Assembly: GCA_025024175.1 (NCBI GenBank)
Contig: QCXZ01000075.1
Location: 5,208,001 to 5,272,000, forward strand
Source of the DNA: Rhyzopertha dominica
Taxonomy: Eukaryota; Arthropoda; Insecta; Coleoptera; Bostrichidae
DNA: 64,000 nt
Direction: 5' to 3'
Part shown: positions 34,865 to 46,438 of the stretch, in pieces
Position numbering within the stretch: the first letter of the stretch is position 1
Layout: each line of letters begins with the position of its first letter
Position numbers and translations under genes: made by a program
The notes under the pieces: model-generated
Database searches by the model: none
Told to the model about the DNA's origin: nothing
The model's input: only the letters and a program-made list of their open reading frames with translations

Positions 34865-35500
34865 AAATCGATAGAATTAGCAACTATAAGACAAGTGACG
34901 TTTAGCAATTAAATAAATTTATAGAAATAAACTACACAGAGGTATTTCCAAAGGCGTTACAATGCAAACAGATCACAAAAAAGGCCTTCATGTTGTACTA
35001 GTCTGAAAAGCATTAAGTTACAAGTAAAAAAAGAGCACTTACATTTACGTGCAATTTACAATCTACTAAAAATATGGCACTGGCACCTAATCGTATAAGG
35101 GCTATTCTATTTCCGCTGAGCTTACGAGTAGTAAAGTAAAACACAGTTCGTTTGCAAAAAAAACATTTGTTTACAATTCTTTAAAATATTCACCACAGTC
35201 AGCTCATTTGTTGAGTAGCAGTGTGCGCCCGAGCCGTGAAGCAAGAAGCACGTTTATAGACAAACTTGCGATATAAGAGGGAGGGCCTTTTTAAAAGTGT
35301 ATATATAGGCAACTTAAGTTGCATAGCAAGGTAAGTTTACTAATTTAGTTATGATTTATTATAATGTATTATACTTTCAGCAATCTTATGGGCGCAATAA
35401 GGTAGATGTATTACTTGTATGTATGCGATGAACCTGCTATGAATATACCATATACTGCCTTTTAAAGGATGTTGTTTCTATAGCAAAAATAAAAATGCTA
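34865..35500. other. Flank of the truncated retrotransposon
   Basis: No gene recognised. CAAGGTAAGT at 35328-35337 resembles a splice donor and lies ~20 bases after a TATATATA run, but without an exon this is probably chance. Confidence 0.3.
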
Positions 35501-35955
35501 CACCGGAAAACTTACTTCTTTGGTTTTGAAGGGTCAGGTGTTATTGTCCAGAAACCGTGCACGTGTAACGATACGGTGTGCCATCGCAGCACATGGTTTA
35601 TTTATTTCAATTGAAGATGAAGAAGGCAATGCTCTTACCGTCACCCTATAGGGGTTTAGTGATCAAGCTATGCTATGCTGCAGGCAAACTTTTCAGAACG
35701 AATCATTTCACGTGGGAGTGACTTCACATACCCATCCCATTCCCCCGATCTTACGCCATTTCATGCCTACTTGTGGGGAATATGTGTTCAACTGTGAAGA
35801 TCCACCAAGAACTGTGTCTGCATTACGTGAGCAAATAGTCTTTTGCAAGAGTCTGCAGCAACCTTTGTTTCTGGATATGTTTGAGAATCTGCGTGAGCGA
35901 TATGAACATTGTCTACAGCGAGGCAATGCACACTTTGAACACTTACATTACGCAT
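35501..35955 (+). pseudogene. Tc1/mariner-type transposase C-terminal fragment
   Basis: In alternating frames: QAMLQANFSERIISRGSDF, then SHSPDLTPFHAYLWG (~35738), the region around the third catalytic acidic residue, then VFNCEDPPRTVSALREQI (~35787) and NLRERYEHCLQRGNAHFEHL (~35885), the conserved C-terminal end of the insect transposase family also represented at 1.0-1.9 and 44.3-45.4 kb. The N-terminal half and TIRs are not found. Confidence 0.7.
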
Positions 35956-38900
35956 ACCGTGGAAAATGTATCGTTTTTCATTTCAATAGTTTTGATTGTT
36001 TAATACTGATCATCTTTTCAATCATTTTCGGTTCGTACGCATTTCTTATTGCCACTTGTTTAATAATGTGTGATTGCTTTTCAAAATCCGCTATATTCAA
36101 CGGAACATGTTATATTAGTCTGTGAATTAAACTATCAAAAGGCGATAATTTCGGTAGTGGTTGGGTGACAAGTTTTCCTGAGTTCTTTGCTATGGTAAGA
36201 TTTTAAAAATTAATCCTGTTGTTGTTCCCTGTTTCCATGGTAAATTGTATCTTTTCATGAATACAGTATATTAAAAAGTAAAAAAAAGTATTGAACATTT
36301 AAGCTTCGACGACTGGATAGGTTTTGTCACAAGTTATTTCAGTAAGAAATTATATTTTGAAGGAAACCCATTTACTCTAATGGTGGACGTGGTCAACGAC
36401 GTATGTTAACCTCGATAGCGTTTCTAGAGTTTTTGAGCGCGGTAAAACTTTTTTTTGCGGCATAAATAAACTGCTTAGGCATTGGGAAAATGCGCTACTA
36501 AAAAAGGAGACATTATAGAAAAATAGAATATATTAATGTAAATGTTCTTTAACAAAATTTTTTTATGCAAAGGCTTGTTTATATTTCATTTGCCTAAATG
36601 GCATCCTTTTGTTTTTAAGAAAGTTTTTAACATTCCATTCGATTTTGTGTGTTTCATTTCATAATACATTACTGAACGTTGTACGGCACGGCACGGTAGA
36701 TATATGTCAACGTGATGTATGTATACCATAAGCAATGCTCGCGGAGTCCCAAAGTGCACTGCAGACTGCAGCGGGCTCGCTAATGCAACTTTCAGCTGAC
36801 CTGGCGGCGGCCAACACGGCACGGGACGGATAGAACAGGGTAATGGCATTCATTATTCAGAGCAATGCATTTGTAGTAATTGCACAAGTACATCCGGGTG
36901 ATGCCCTTATCTTGCAGTTAGGCCGATTTTGCAGGCGATATGCGCCGTTTCAGGTTTACGAAAGTCACTTCGACTAGAATACCTCTGTACTCGTGCGCCT
37001 GTTGTAACTTCCACGAAAGATTTAAAAGGTAGACTGGTTTATTTGAGTAACATTGAACAGGAATTCCTGTTAGCTTTAATAAATCAATAGTTGGTTCACC
37101 GTACCTTGAAAAATAAAAAACTTATATTCATTCGATGTCCTTATAAGTCTGCTTTGATTTAGGGATAATAGTAAGTACAATTATTAGATTACGTGACATC
37201 ACTCCGGAAATAAATAAAACTGACAAGCCTCGTGGTAGGTCTGAAAGCATATTGTAAAAAAGTAAGTATATTACTTGAAATAGGGTTGCCAGCTTCTTTT
37301 TCTAAAGAAGCTCATACTATGTGCTTAACTTATTAATGCATTAGTTCATAATGGAAAAGGTAATAATGCATGCGAGTTCGTACAGCCGAGCTTAGAACTA
37401 AACCTCTGCACCAGCGTACCTGAGCTTTACCGATTAACGTTAGGTCATTATGAATATCCTGCAAAGGACCGCATCGTATCTGCAACATCACCGGACCCGT
37501 ACGACCGTTAACATGTTTAGTGGGCAATTTTTCTGACAGCGGAAACAACGGACCCGGGTGATGGACGGATTCAATATAGAGCGAGCAATACAATAAAGCA
37601 AAAGTTACAAATGCTTCGCTGTAATTCATATGACACATTGCATGAAGAAATGCTGTCTGATCATACATATCAGCAATGAATATTAGTAAAACTGTGGTAT
37701 TTTATAGCTGAAACGCATGATACGCTTTGTAAATTTGAGGAACCATTCAACTAGACTTATAGAGTGCACAGTTCAAATAAATAATCTATGATTATGCTGC
37801 GTTTTGCTTAGTATACTTCAAAAGTCATCCAAGTTTCTGTAAAAAACATTATATGCGTTGAAACACGTTATATGTAATTTAAAACAATTCACAAATATCA
37901 CACACTAAAAATCCGAGCTCGCTGTCGTAATTGAAAGAAAATATTCGAGGTGAAGTAACCAATATAGAGCCAAAAATCATAATAGCTTACTGATTATAGC
38001 TGAAAATATTACATAACAGTGTGGAAGTTTAACGAAAAAAAAAGTAAAATTCAAATTTGTTGGACCTTATTAAATTTTTTAGTAAGTCATTGAAAATGAA
38101 AGGAAAATGTTTTTCTATGTATGCAGTATATTTTAAAAACATCTTTCAAAACGATGACTTCATAAATTACTGGGCAATATTGACAAATAACTTTAGCAGA
38201 AAAATAATAAAAGAACAATGTATCCTTAATTTATCCTTATTTGAAGAAACCTAAGTTATGCAAAAAATTTAAAGCCTTTTAACAACAAGGGAAAAGTATA
38301 TAAGAACGTGCTATTTTTCTACCCACTTACATGCAAAAAGAACACCGATAAGTAGCCATGCATTTGCTGACGTCGTGGTATTATTTTTTGCCAACTTTAC
38401 GGCTCATGGAATAAATGTATGGAACTGAGTACCACAAGATAATGCCACCGAAATTAAAAATGTGTTTACTGTGCATAAAACATAAGGCACAATAATAATA
38501 CTAGTATAGACCAGGATCATTCATAGTGTGTAGCAAGAGATACGAACGAGACGTAAATAAAAGAAATAGGCTATGAGAAAGACGATTTATCAATAAGAAA
38601 ATAAACATGAGCATCAAATTAAGGATATAGAAAAGTGTATATTGCCAATTCTGCTGGACGGAAACAAAACATAGGTATAAACGAAAGCAAAAATTTCAAT
38701 AAAAAGCATTTGTAATGTAATACCTTAAATAATTACTGGTATCCCAAATCAGTTTAGAATCTAATGTACGGTTTCTCCTGCTTATATTTGTTTGATATAT
38801 GTTTCATATCAAGTAACCCGCTTAGTAAAAGCAAGCTGTAAGTTATATGAGATTTTCTTAACTGCACGCGATACGCCGCTATAACTCGCAGATCTAATGT

Positions 38901-40929
38901 GAGTTGTAGCAGAGTTGATATTGCATGTATAAGTTGCTCGAAACTGCAAACTCTGTTGCAAGGTTTATATAATGGATAAAACTATCCACTTAGTCCGTTA
39001 TATGCACGTATTGTTGCACGGCGGTTTTCAAGTATTTGACTCAAAGGTGTGCGGCAACTCCAGAAAAATTTTTGAAGAGCTTAAAACGGCTTCGCGCTTT
39101 GATGACTTCGAACGTGGTACTAAAAACAAATGACCGGCATTTTATTGGTATTTGGCAATACATCTTGCCCCAAAAACACAGATTGTACAAGAAATATATT
39201 TGTTTTCACGGCACGCTTCCAAGGGCGTTATTTTTGCTACTTAGATACTCTAAATACACGCTAGAAAGCCACTAGTAACTTGTTAGTTGAGAAAGCTCTG
39301 TCTTGTTACTTGTGTTGTTCATCCTTTTTCATTATCTGAGGTTGTGCACATTACCTAATTTATAACTCCACCGATACTTTAATTTATATTTAAAAAAACG
39401 CAGATTAGTTTACTAACATATTGCGAATGCGCTGTGATATTAAGAAGTGCCAGAAATAACAAAGTGTGTGGTAAACAAAAAAACTCCTCCATATTTAATA
39501 TGTTCTGAAAAAAATATACGTTTCAAATGTTAGCTAATATCGAATGGGTCTTTTTCCTAACCCCTAGAAAGTACATTGATATCTACTAGTTGTTACAGGT
39601 TTCTTTACAAACATACTTTTATGTATCTGCTGAAGAAGACTACTGCTAGCGCCATAATAAATTAAATCCAAAATACAGTATTGTCTTTGTGTGGCGTTCC
39701 TTATATGGTTTTATTCGACAACAGAATAGTTTTTGTCGGACTTGTATTTAAAAAACCAACGACTGAGTACAACGTGCAAATAAATTAGGTTCAACCCTCG
39801 TTATTCAACTCAGTGTGATAGTGTTGAAAGTTATAATTAAACTGCAGGGATTTCGATTAAATTAAACAAAATAGAATTTGGAGTGCAAATAAAAAATACA
39901 AACACGAATAAAATTTGACGCCAGACTTCTTAGTTAGTTAAGTATACAGAAATAATGGACTTGAATTTCATTGAAAAATTAACTGGTGTTTTCAAAATTT
40001 AGAAACAGATTACAAAACAATTTGGGGATTGCTGGAAAATTGGATTAGAAATATCTAAGGCTCCACCTCGTGTAACAAGAGAAAAATGTACAAACATGGT
40101 CACACATACTTGTAAAAACTGAATTTAATAAAAATCTACACCCAAACGAATTAGTTGCAGAAAATAGCTTTCAATTTTTTTTTAGATATGGCAATGAAAT
40201 CAGGTAGATATAGCATCAAAATTGATATAGTTATACAATAAGGTAGATTATCAAAACTCGGATTGAAGATGTACACGAAATAAACAAGAAACCCAACAAA
40301 ATAATCTATTATTTAGTCACAAAAATTATTATGAGAAACCAAGCTATGAGAGCTTCCATAAAACTTCAGTAAACTTATTGAAAGAATTAAATAGGACCAA
40401 ATAAAGCACTTAGCTATCCTTAAAATAGCGTCCGGATTGCATTCATTACATTTAAATTAAATTAACATACATAACTTAGACTTGGACGAAAACTGTTCGA
40501 TAGAAACTGAATAAATGTATTTTTTTTAATTGTAACGACATTTTTGCGGATGATCAGCACTTAAGTTGACAATTAATGATTAATTAACAATGATAAAAAA
40601 AGGGAAACGGCATTTAAAACCTTCTCTAATAGAAATCGAGACTGAATCTTGCGGAAATCTGTCCAGTTTTAATGGAGGCAGCTTTTATTCAAAACATGTT
40701 AAAAGTGAAAGATGAGATTTTGCAGAATAGTTAGAATCCTGCTTATTATCGAATTTCACGATTATGTTTATTTTATACACATTGTACAGTTGTAGACCAC
40801 AGCTACATAAATCGAGAAAGCTTTTATACTAAATACATTCTTTGTAAAAGAAAACGTTAACCAAATGTTTGTATCAGAATTCGCCTCAGGCCATTTATTT
40901 TTTGCTGCACTTTCATATGTCTTCCTCCG
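35956..40929. other. 5-kb stretch without recognisable genes
   Basis: AT-rich with short frames only. A patch at 36660-37660 has more GC and holds minus-strand frames at 36586-36849 and 37333-37668 with no family motif. At 39626-39660 CTGAAGA-A-GACTA..TAG resembles the 5' half of a hammerhead whose GAAA side is lost. The frame at 39036-39275 is unassigned. Confidence 0.35.
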
Positions 40930-41230
40930 TTTTAACTTGGCAGTCTCTGCATGAATGGCCCGCGGGCAACCGACCGTTAAATTACATAAAACTTGAACAT
41001 TCAATTTCCAGGAAGGCAGAACAGTAAACAGCAGAGGCTCTGTTTATTTGCTCTTCGCGCCGGTGAAAATGTTAAACACTACGCGAGAAGAGTGAACTTC
41101 CGAGTAAACAGTTCGTCGTACTGCAAACAACCCCTGATTTACAGAGAGGATATAAATACTCCGGCATCGAAGGGCAAGGTATATTTCGCACCTAGCCAAA
41201 CGACCCGGTTACTTCAAGTTTAGTTCAGCC
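40930..41230 (+). promoter_or_regulatory. Candidate TATA-containing promoter
   Basis: TATAAATA at 41151-41158 within a ~300-base patch richer in CpG than its surroundings (GCCCGCGGGC near 40960, CTTCGCGCCGG near 41053). No downstream coding exon can be named. Composition and the TATA box are seen; promoter function is inference. Confidence 0.3.
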
Positions 41231-41855
41231 TGAGTTGGCAATTATTAAGCTCTCTAAAGTAGTAAAAAGTTTCTAAATTAAGGCAGAGAATAAAACGAGT
41301 TTAGCCGTTGCAAAAAGGGGGTTGTTAACGAGTTCATGAATGAGTAAAAGGGTGGCACGATAAAATCTAATCGAGTAAAGTTAACGGTGTTTTTGCTGAA
41401 AAAAGTGTTAATAAATAACGTCCAATTAACATATAACTTTACCGATTCGGTGGACTCCGCCGACTAACTAACTTTGCAGGTTTATGGGAGTAAATGAGCA
41501 GCTTCAATAAACAATTAAGAGCCTTGCCGGAATTTTGTGTTCGGTCAAAATATACAGACGAGGATGCTACATATCGAAAAAAAATAAAGAACCACATATC
41601 GTTATTTAAAAAGTCCTAATAATTTCATTTATTATTATTATTTATTTTTATATACAATGAATAACTTTGATTTATAGGTAAACCGAGTAAAATGAGCTAC
41701 TGGTCGGCATATTATGGCCACCTTAGCAGAAGTTCACTCTGAAGCGCGCAAATACTCAACGACGACCGACTGCTACAAAAAATTTAAAATGGCTGTTCTA
41801 TAGCTTAATTACATCTATTAACCTTGATAAGGTTTAGGAGTTATTTTTCCAACAG

Positions 41856-41966
41856 AATGCAGTCCGTTCGTTTTGGTGATAGTGGGTCTAGACCCATTAG
41901 TATGGTAAGTAGGGTGCCGCAAAGCTCTATCCTCGGGCCACGACTATTTTCTTTATTTATGATGCG
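41856..41966 (+). pseudogene. Small LINE RT fragment
   Basis: The frame reads MQSVRFGDSGSRPISMVSRV then PQSSILGPRLFSLF, the RT palm motif that usually reads GVPQGSILGPLLF. It is truncated at 41966 where a repeat shared with 52.6 kb begins. Confidence 0.65.
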
Positions 41967-42048
41967 CAAAAATTAAGAAGGTGATTCTACTAGAAAAATT
42001 AATGCCACAGGTTCATATACCATTTTTGTCATAACTCAAAAGAGACGA
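41966..42048 (+). repeat. Interspersed repeat, copy 1
   Basis: About 80 bases shared with 52631-52712 at roughly 80 percent, including GAAAAATTAATG and TATACCATTTTTGTC. Confidence 0.7.
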
Positions 42049-42108
42049 CGATCTAGTTTCCAAACGTTGAAAACTGATCCATAATGCTCGACGTGGATTG
42101 AATCCTGA

Positions 42109-42582
42109 ATTAGTTCTTAAAATAACTTCCCCAAGTTAAATCCACTATACATTTATTTAGGTAAAGCGCTTTCGGCTAATATGCCATCGTCATTACCATA
42201 TTTATAAAATATAGGAAGAAAAATTATGACATTATCAAAATTAAAAATCTAAACGAGCAATCTTGACTGCAAATGGAAAACAACTTTCAAACCATCAACG
42301 TAAAAATTAGCGTTCAAATAAAAAAATTAGAATGTGACAACTGAAATTGCAAAAATTATTTAGGATTGTCCAATTTTGGTCATTTCAAATTTTTTAATAA
42401 TTCTATAAATTTTAGTTATGAAACAGGTTGATAATAAAATTTTCTTTTTAGATTTGTTAAATTTGCGTGACCAATCCTCAGCTTATCTTTCTTTTGAAAT
42501 ATGGTACTGAACATGATATATTAGCCGAAAGCGGTTTGCCTAAAAGTGGATTTAACTTGGTGAAGTTATTGTAAGAATTAAT
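42109..42582. repeat. Second PLE terminal-repeat unit with inverted ends
   Basis: Inverted arms 42109-42203 and 42498-42582 share AAGTTAAATCCACT and the GCTTTCGGCTAATAT marker. The interior resembles the arms at 14.2-14.9 kb (a shared stretch similar to GACAATTGAAATTACAAAAA). No RT is adjacent, so this is a solo unit of the same PLE family, inserted within the repeat shared by 42 and 53 kb. Confidence 0.7.
42160..42197 (-). ncRNA. Hammerhead-like motif, C3 mutated
   Basis: Minus strand: helix I GGUA/UACC, core AUGACGA (C3 to A), extra U, helix II GGC-AUAUUA-GCC, GAAAGCGCUUU. Helix I pairs differ from the 14.8-kb copy (UUGUA/UACAA) on both strands, so pairing is kept. A degraded sense-strand partner is at 42503-42540, where CUGA is present but the rest of the core is lost. 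Confidence 0.6.
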
Positions 42583-43128
42583 AGTGTTCAAAGTTATTTT
42601 TTCGATTAATTCTTGTTGTTGAATCTTCAAATTTAGTACACATATTTCGCATATAATTGTGCGTTTCTTGTCCAAATTTTAAGTAAATCATTCAATGCCA
42701 AAAGGCTTAAACTGCCCTTGCATTATAACTACGGGTTATCTTGCGGCAATTTTCTTGAAACAAGATGGGGCTATCTAAAATCTCTTGTGTATAAAACTCC
42801 GGTTCATAATTGTTAATAATTGCGAAGCATTTGAATAGAACATTGGTTTATTAGCAAGGGTACGTAGTAATTTTCTTAGAAGAGTGCAGACATGAAAGAA
42901 AATGATTTTGAAACGCTATTATAAAACTTAAGTTGTCTTGAACTGTACTAAAGTTGTAGATAAACTTGAATATTTTAACACATCGCAAAGAATTGAATTA
43001 TGACAGACCTCTTGCCTCTGGTTAGTTTATAGTATACGGAGAGCTAGTCTCTTTTCTCGACATGAAACTAATAACTAAGAAGAAAGCTGCATTCAGCTTG
43101 TCTTTTTCATAGATAGATCGGTCCTTAT
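42583..43128. repeat. Mosaic repeat shared with 52.8-53.3 kb
   Basis: 42655-42720 matches 52797-52865 in direct orientation (TTTCTTGTCCAAATTT), while 42830-42985 matches 53140-53310 in inverted orientation (AATATTCAAGTTTAT on the complementary strand). One copy is therefore rearranged or the family is foldback-like. Confidence 0.6.
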
Positions 43129-43470
43129 ATGTATAACCGGTTAGTGTTTAGAACGGACGTCCATATTATCAACTTTAGGAGAAAGGACTTGTTTGTTCCG
43201 CAACCTAAGTACTCTTTTTTTAGAAAAAGTTTTTCTTACAACATTTGCTGTGTATACAATTCTGTGTCCAATTTTGCCAAAAATATATTTTTCATCTCGT
43301 TTCCTTTATAAGTATTTAAACCCTAACTCCAACACTTCATTCATGAAGCATGATGCGACGTTCCCTTCGAAGGTCTCTAGTTTACGTGTCTTTTTAATTG
43401 TATATTTTTGTATTCAATACAACAACAATACAATAATTTTAAGCAGGAATGTTTCTAAAATCAGATGTAT
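43129..43470 (+). pseudogene. LINE RT C-terminal fragment
   Basis: YNRLVFRTDVHIINFRRKDL and then FFRKSFSYNICCVYNSV match the C-terminal end of the LINE at 10.7-11.45 kb (RTDVHSINIRRKDR, FFQRCFSYNIARVYNEL). The frame ends at 43311; a short 3' region follows. Confidence 0.7.
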
Positions 43471-43494
43471 TTAGCACAATAAAGCCTAGAATTA

Positions 43495-44040
43495 TCATCG
43501 CAGCAGCAACTTATTGTCAATAACAACACCGAAGTCCTTGATCTGATCGCACCTAGCCAACATAGTACCAGAAATATTGTAGAACAAACCAATCGACACG
43601 TTCTTTCTACTAAAGGTTGTTACAATACATTTATCAATATTCAACTCAAGTCGAACGGCACTATATACACAAATTGTCGATGTCCTGCTGAAGAAGCAAG
43701 CAAGCAAGCAAGCAAATCATTAACATACATATAGATATTACATTTGAGTAATTTAACGACATCATTGAAAAATACATTAAAAAGAATCGAACATTGAACT
43801 GCACCAACGGTTGCACGAAATTATTTGAACTTCAATCCTCCACACTCAATAAACTGCTCCCTATCTACCAGCAGAGACGTAATAAAAAATACAAGATTCT
43901 CACAAAATCCAAAATTCTTAAGATTATGTAACAATAAGCAGTGATTAACACGCCTTCCTTAGATCTGTATACACAACGTCCAGCTGCAAACAATCATCAA
44001 GAGATTTACAAACCAGATAGGTAAACTGACAAAGATTAGA
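43495..44040 (-). pseudogene. Jockey-like LINE RT remnant with internal microsatellite
   Basis: Minus strand: QLDVVYTDLRKAC (~43975), NLKNFGFCENLVFFITSLL (~43905), CSILFNVFFNDVVKLLKCN (~43780), MYVNDLLACLLA where the catalytic Y-A-D-D reads Y-V-N-D (~43725), LELNIDKCIVTTFSRK (~43650), KDFGVVIDNKLLLR (~43510). A (GCTT)5 run at 43694-43715 sits directly after the catalytic motif. Frames are broken upstream. Confidence 0.7.
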
Positions 44041-44124
44041 AGTCGTTGATTTTCTCTTTAAAAATCCATTATGGCATTAGTTTGGTTAAACCTTTATCTA
44101 TCTCTAAACCTTCACATAAATACA
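44041..44124. other. Spacer between LINE and DNA transposon
   Basis: Nothing recognised. Confidence 0.3.
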
Positions 44125-45515
44125 CAGGATATTTAACGAATGATAATGACCATGACGAAATTAAAAATGCAACCCAAAATACATTTGCGGAGGTAATATT
44201 GATAATTGTTGATCGTCTTACAAAATATAAAACGTATAGGCTGTATAAATTCGTAAATTTTTACATAAACTTCAATCATTTGCTTTAAGTAAATTCGGTA
44301 TTGTAAAACAAATTTTATTTTTGAAAAATGTTTATTCAACAACATTAATGTAATAAATGCTCAAAATGTCGCCCTCCACTGTTTACACAAGCTTGAATTC
44401 GTGCCCAAAACGATCTTTTAACATGCATTAACATTTCTGGAGTGATGGATCTACATGCATCACGTATTTTATTTTCTAAATGTTCTACACTTTCAAATGG
44501 TGTTTAGTATACATGCTCTTTTATTATTCCCCACAGAAAAAAAATCCAAAGGTCCAGGCTTCTCGGTGGCCAAGGATTAATCCGTCGGTTAGGTAAAACC
44601 AAATCAAGATGATTTCGCACTATTCTATGATAATGCGCAGGTGCCCATCTTGTTGGAACCATAGATCTTGTCTTACTTGTAAATTAACATTTTGGAGAAG
44701 TACTGGTAAAATGTTTCTTAAAAAGTTTAGATAAGTATTGCCGTTTAAACTATCGCGAAAAAAGTTAGGCCAACAATTTGATTCCCCAATATTCCGCACC
44801 AGACGTTCGTCGAGTAGATAGTTTGAAAATGTGCTTCTCGAATCCAACGTGGATTTTCTTGCGCTTAATAATGCATGTTATGTTTGTTAACTCCACCACT
44901 ATTAGAAAATCTTGCCTCATCTGAGAAGCATATGTTGTCATAAAATATAACATTCAAATGTTTTTGTTTCCCGAAAAGCTAGTCTTTTAGGATAATCTAT
45001 CTCCTTTAAGACCTGAACCAATTGCAAGTGATACGGATGAAATTGATTGCCTTTAATTATTCGGTGTACTGAAGACAGACTAATACCGGTTGCTCTTGAG
45101 ACTACCCTTTGACTAATATGAAGATTTTCGTCAATCATTTCCAATACTCTAATTTCATTGTCAGGGCCTGTTGTTGTTCTTTCTCTTGACTTTTTCAGTG
45201 GTGGCCAGTTTGTCCGTAGAATTAATTGAAGTCTCTTGAAAATTGTATTCTATTTGGAAAACGTTGTCTGTATAAACGGGCAGCAGCGGAAGCATTTTTC
45301 TTGCATTCACCATGAATCAAAATCATATCTGTTTTTTCATCATTTGAATACATTTTGACTTTTAATAAATACAGTGACAGGAACCATAGCGTATAGCCGT
45401 CATGGATTCCCAATTTATTTTTAAAATAATACAATTATGTAAAATAACCACATTGGCTATGAGAATGTATTTTGGGTTGCACTATCACTATCACTATCAT
45501 TCCTGAAACATCCTG
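44125..45515 (-). mobile_element. Tc1/mariner-superfamily transposon, minus strand, inactive
   Basis: TIRs of about 60-65 bases: 44125-44190 begins CAGGATATTTAACGAATGAT, and the inverted right end (45452-45515) begins CAGGATGTTTCAGGAATGAT. Both inner ends carry GCAACCCAAAATACATT. The right end is followed by TA; the left is preceded by CA (mutated TA). The interior transposase belongs to the same protein family as at 1-2 kb, but the termini differ. Confidence 0.82.
44346..45360 (-). pseudogene. Tc1/mariner-type transposase, broken
   Basis: Starts at about 45352 (MYSNDEKTDMILIHGECKKN), continuing ASAAARLYRQRFPN, the N-terminal helix-turn-helix of this insect family. Then ENLHISQRVVSRATGISLSS and VHRIIKGNQFHPYHLQLVQV (~45090-45030). 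A piece of the catalytic core is at about 44890, NCWPNFFRDSLNGNTYLNFL is near 44755, DLWFQQDG (second Asp) is near 44660, and the remnant ends close to 44350 with SGGRHFEHLLH. Frameshifts occur near 45230, 44950 and 44640. Confidence 0.78.
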
Positions 45516-45719
45516 TATATTGGCCAACACTATTGCATCAAGGATCAGATAGAGCATTGTGTAATTTAAATTTGCTACGATACTATATTTCATTAAACCC
45601 ATTTTGAGGACTAAATTAAAAATTCAAGACTATTACATCTGGCCTGTTTTNAAAAAAANACCATTCGTCTGTATGACTACTTAATTAATTAATACCTAAA
45701 TACAAAATNCGTTCGCACA

Positions 45720-45772
<53 letters not shown>

Positions 45773-46438
45773 TAATAATAGCNAATAGTTTAAGATAAAG
45801 GTAAAAAAACAACACGATAATCTAACATATTCTATTCGANTGTTTGATGTNTCATCTACTTTAAACACATAATAATTTCAGGCACCTGTTAGACAAAATT
45901 ACTCTAATACCTAAAACATGAAGCCCAGGGAGCAGTTGCTGTCNACATCACTCAAGGAGAATGCTAACGAAGTATTGATAAAAGAGACTCTAGAGAAATT
46001 TCCAGTAACATTTACTGGAGTTTATTTAACGTCTTACGACTTAATCTTCTTAGATGTCGTTTTATAGAGGCTTAACGTTTAGGAAACGGTGTAAGCCCAG
46101 TGATACTCACACAATGAAAAGCAAGAACCAGTAGGGCTTTGATTTGTCCCCAGAGGGCTTTGCGTTGAAATTTTCATGCACTGTTTCAATAACCGGAACC
46201 TATCAGCGGATCGCGTGAAGCATCTCGTCTTTGCAGTAGAATTCCAACGAATATTTTACGTAGGAACAATTTTTTATGAAGATTTAACGTGTATTAAAAT
46301 GTGTTTATTTTGTTTGGACGATAGATATGATGAGTGGTGTTTCTAAAACACAGGTAGTAGGTGAAAGTAGGTTACACATCAATCAATGCTGAAAACAGCA
46401 AAAAGCATGAAAGGGTCGCATAACACACATTTGTTACT
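45516..46438. other. Low-quality, gene-free stretch with microsatellite
   Basis: Contains (AAT)n at 45718-45780 and ambiguous bases at 45651, 45659, 45709, 45783, 45840, 45851 and 45944. No gene recognised. Confidence 0.4.
45718..45780. repeat. (AAT)n microsatellite
   Basis: About 20 AAT/TAA units with one interruption (AAC). The flanking N bases suggest that length is not reliably assembled. It may be the tail of a lost LINE. Confidence 0.85.

Noticed and set aside
35295..35340. TATA box followed by splice donor CAAGGTAAGT as a first exon
   Set aside because: The spacing leaves no room for an exon after a start site and nothing downstream looks like an exon.
36586..37668. Coding genes in the two minus-strand frames
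   Set aside because: No domain, no splice context and no support beyond openness.
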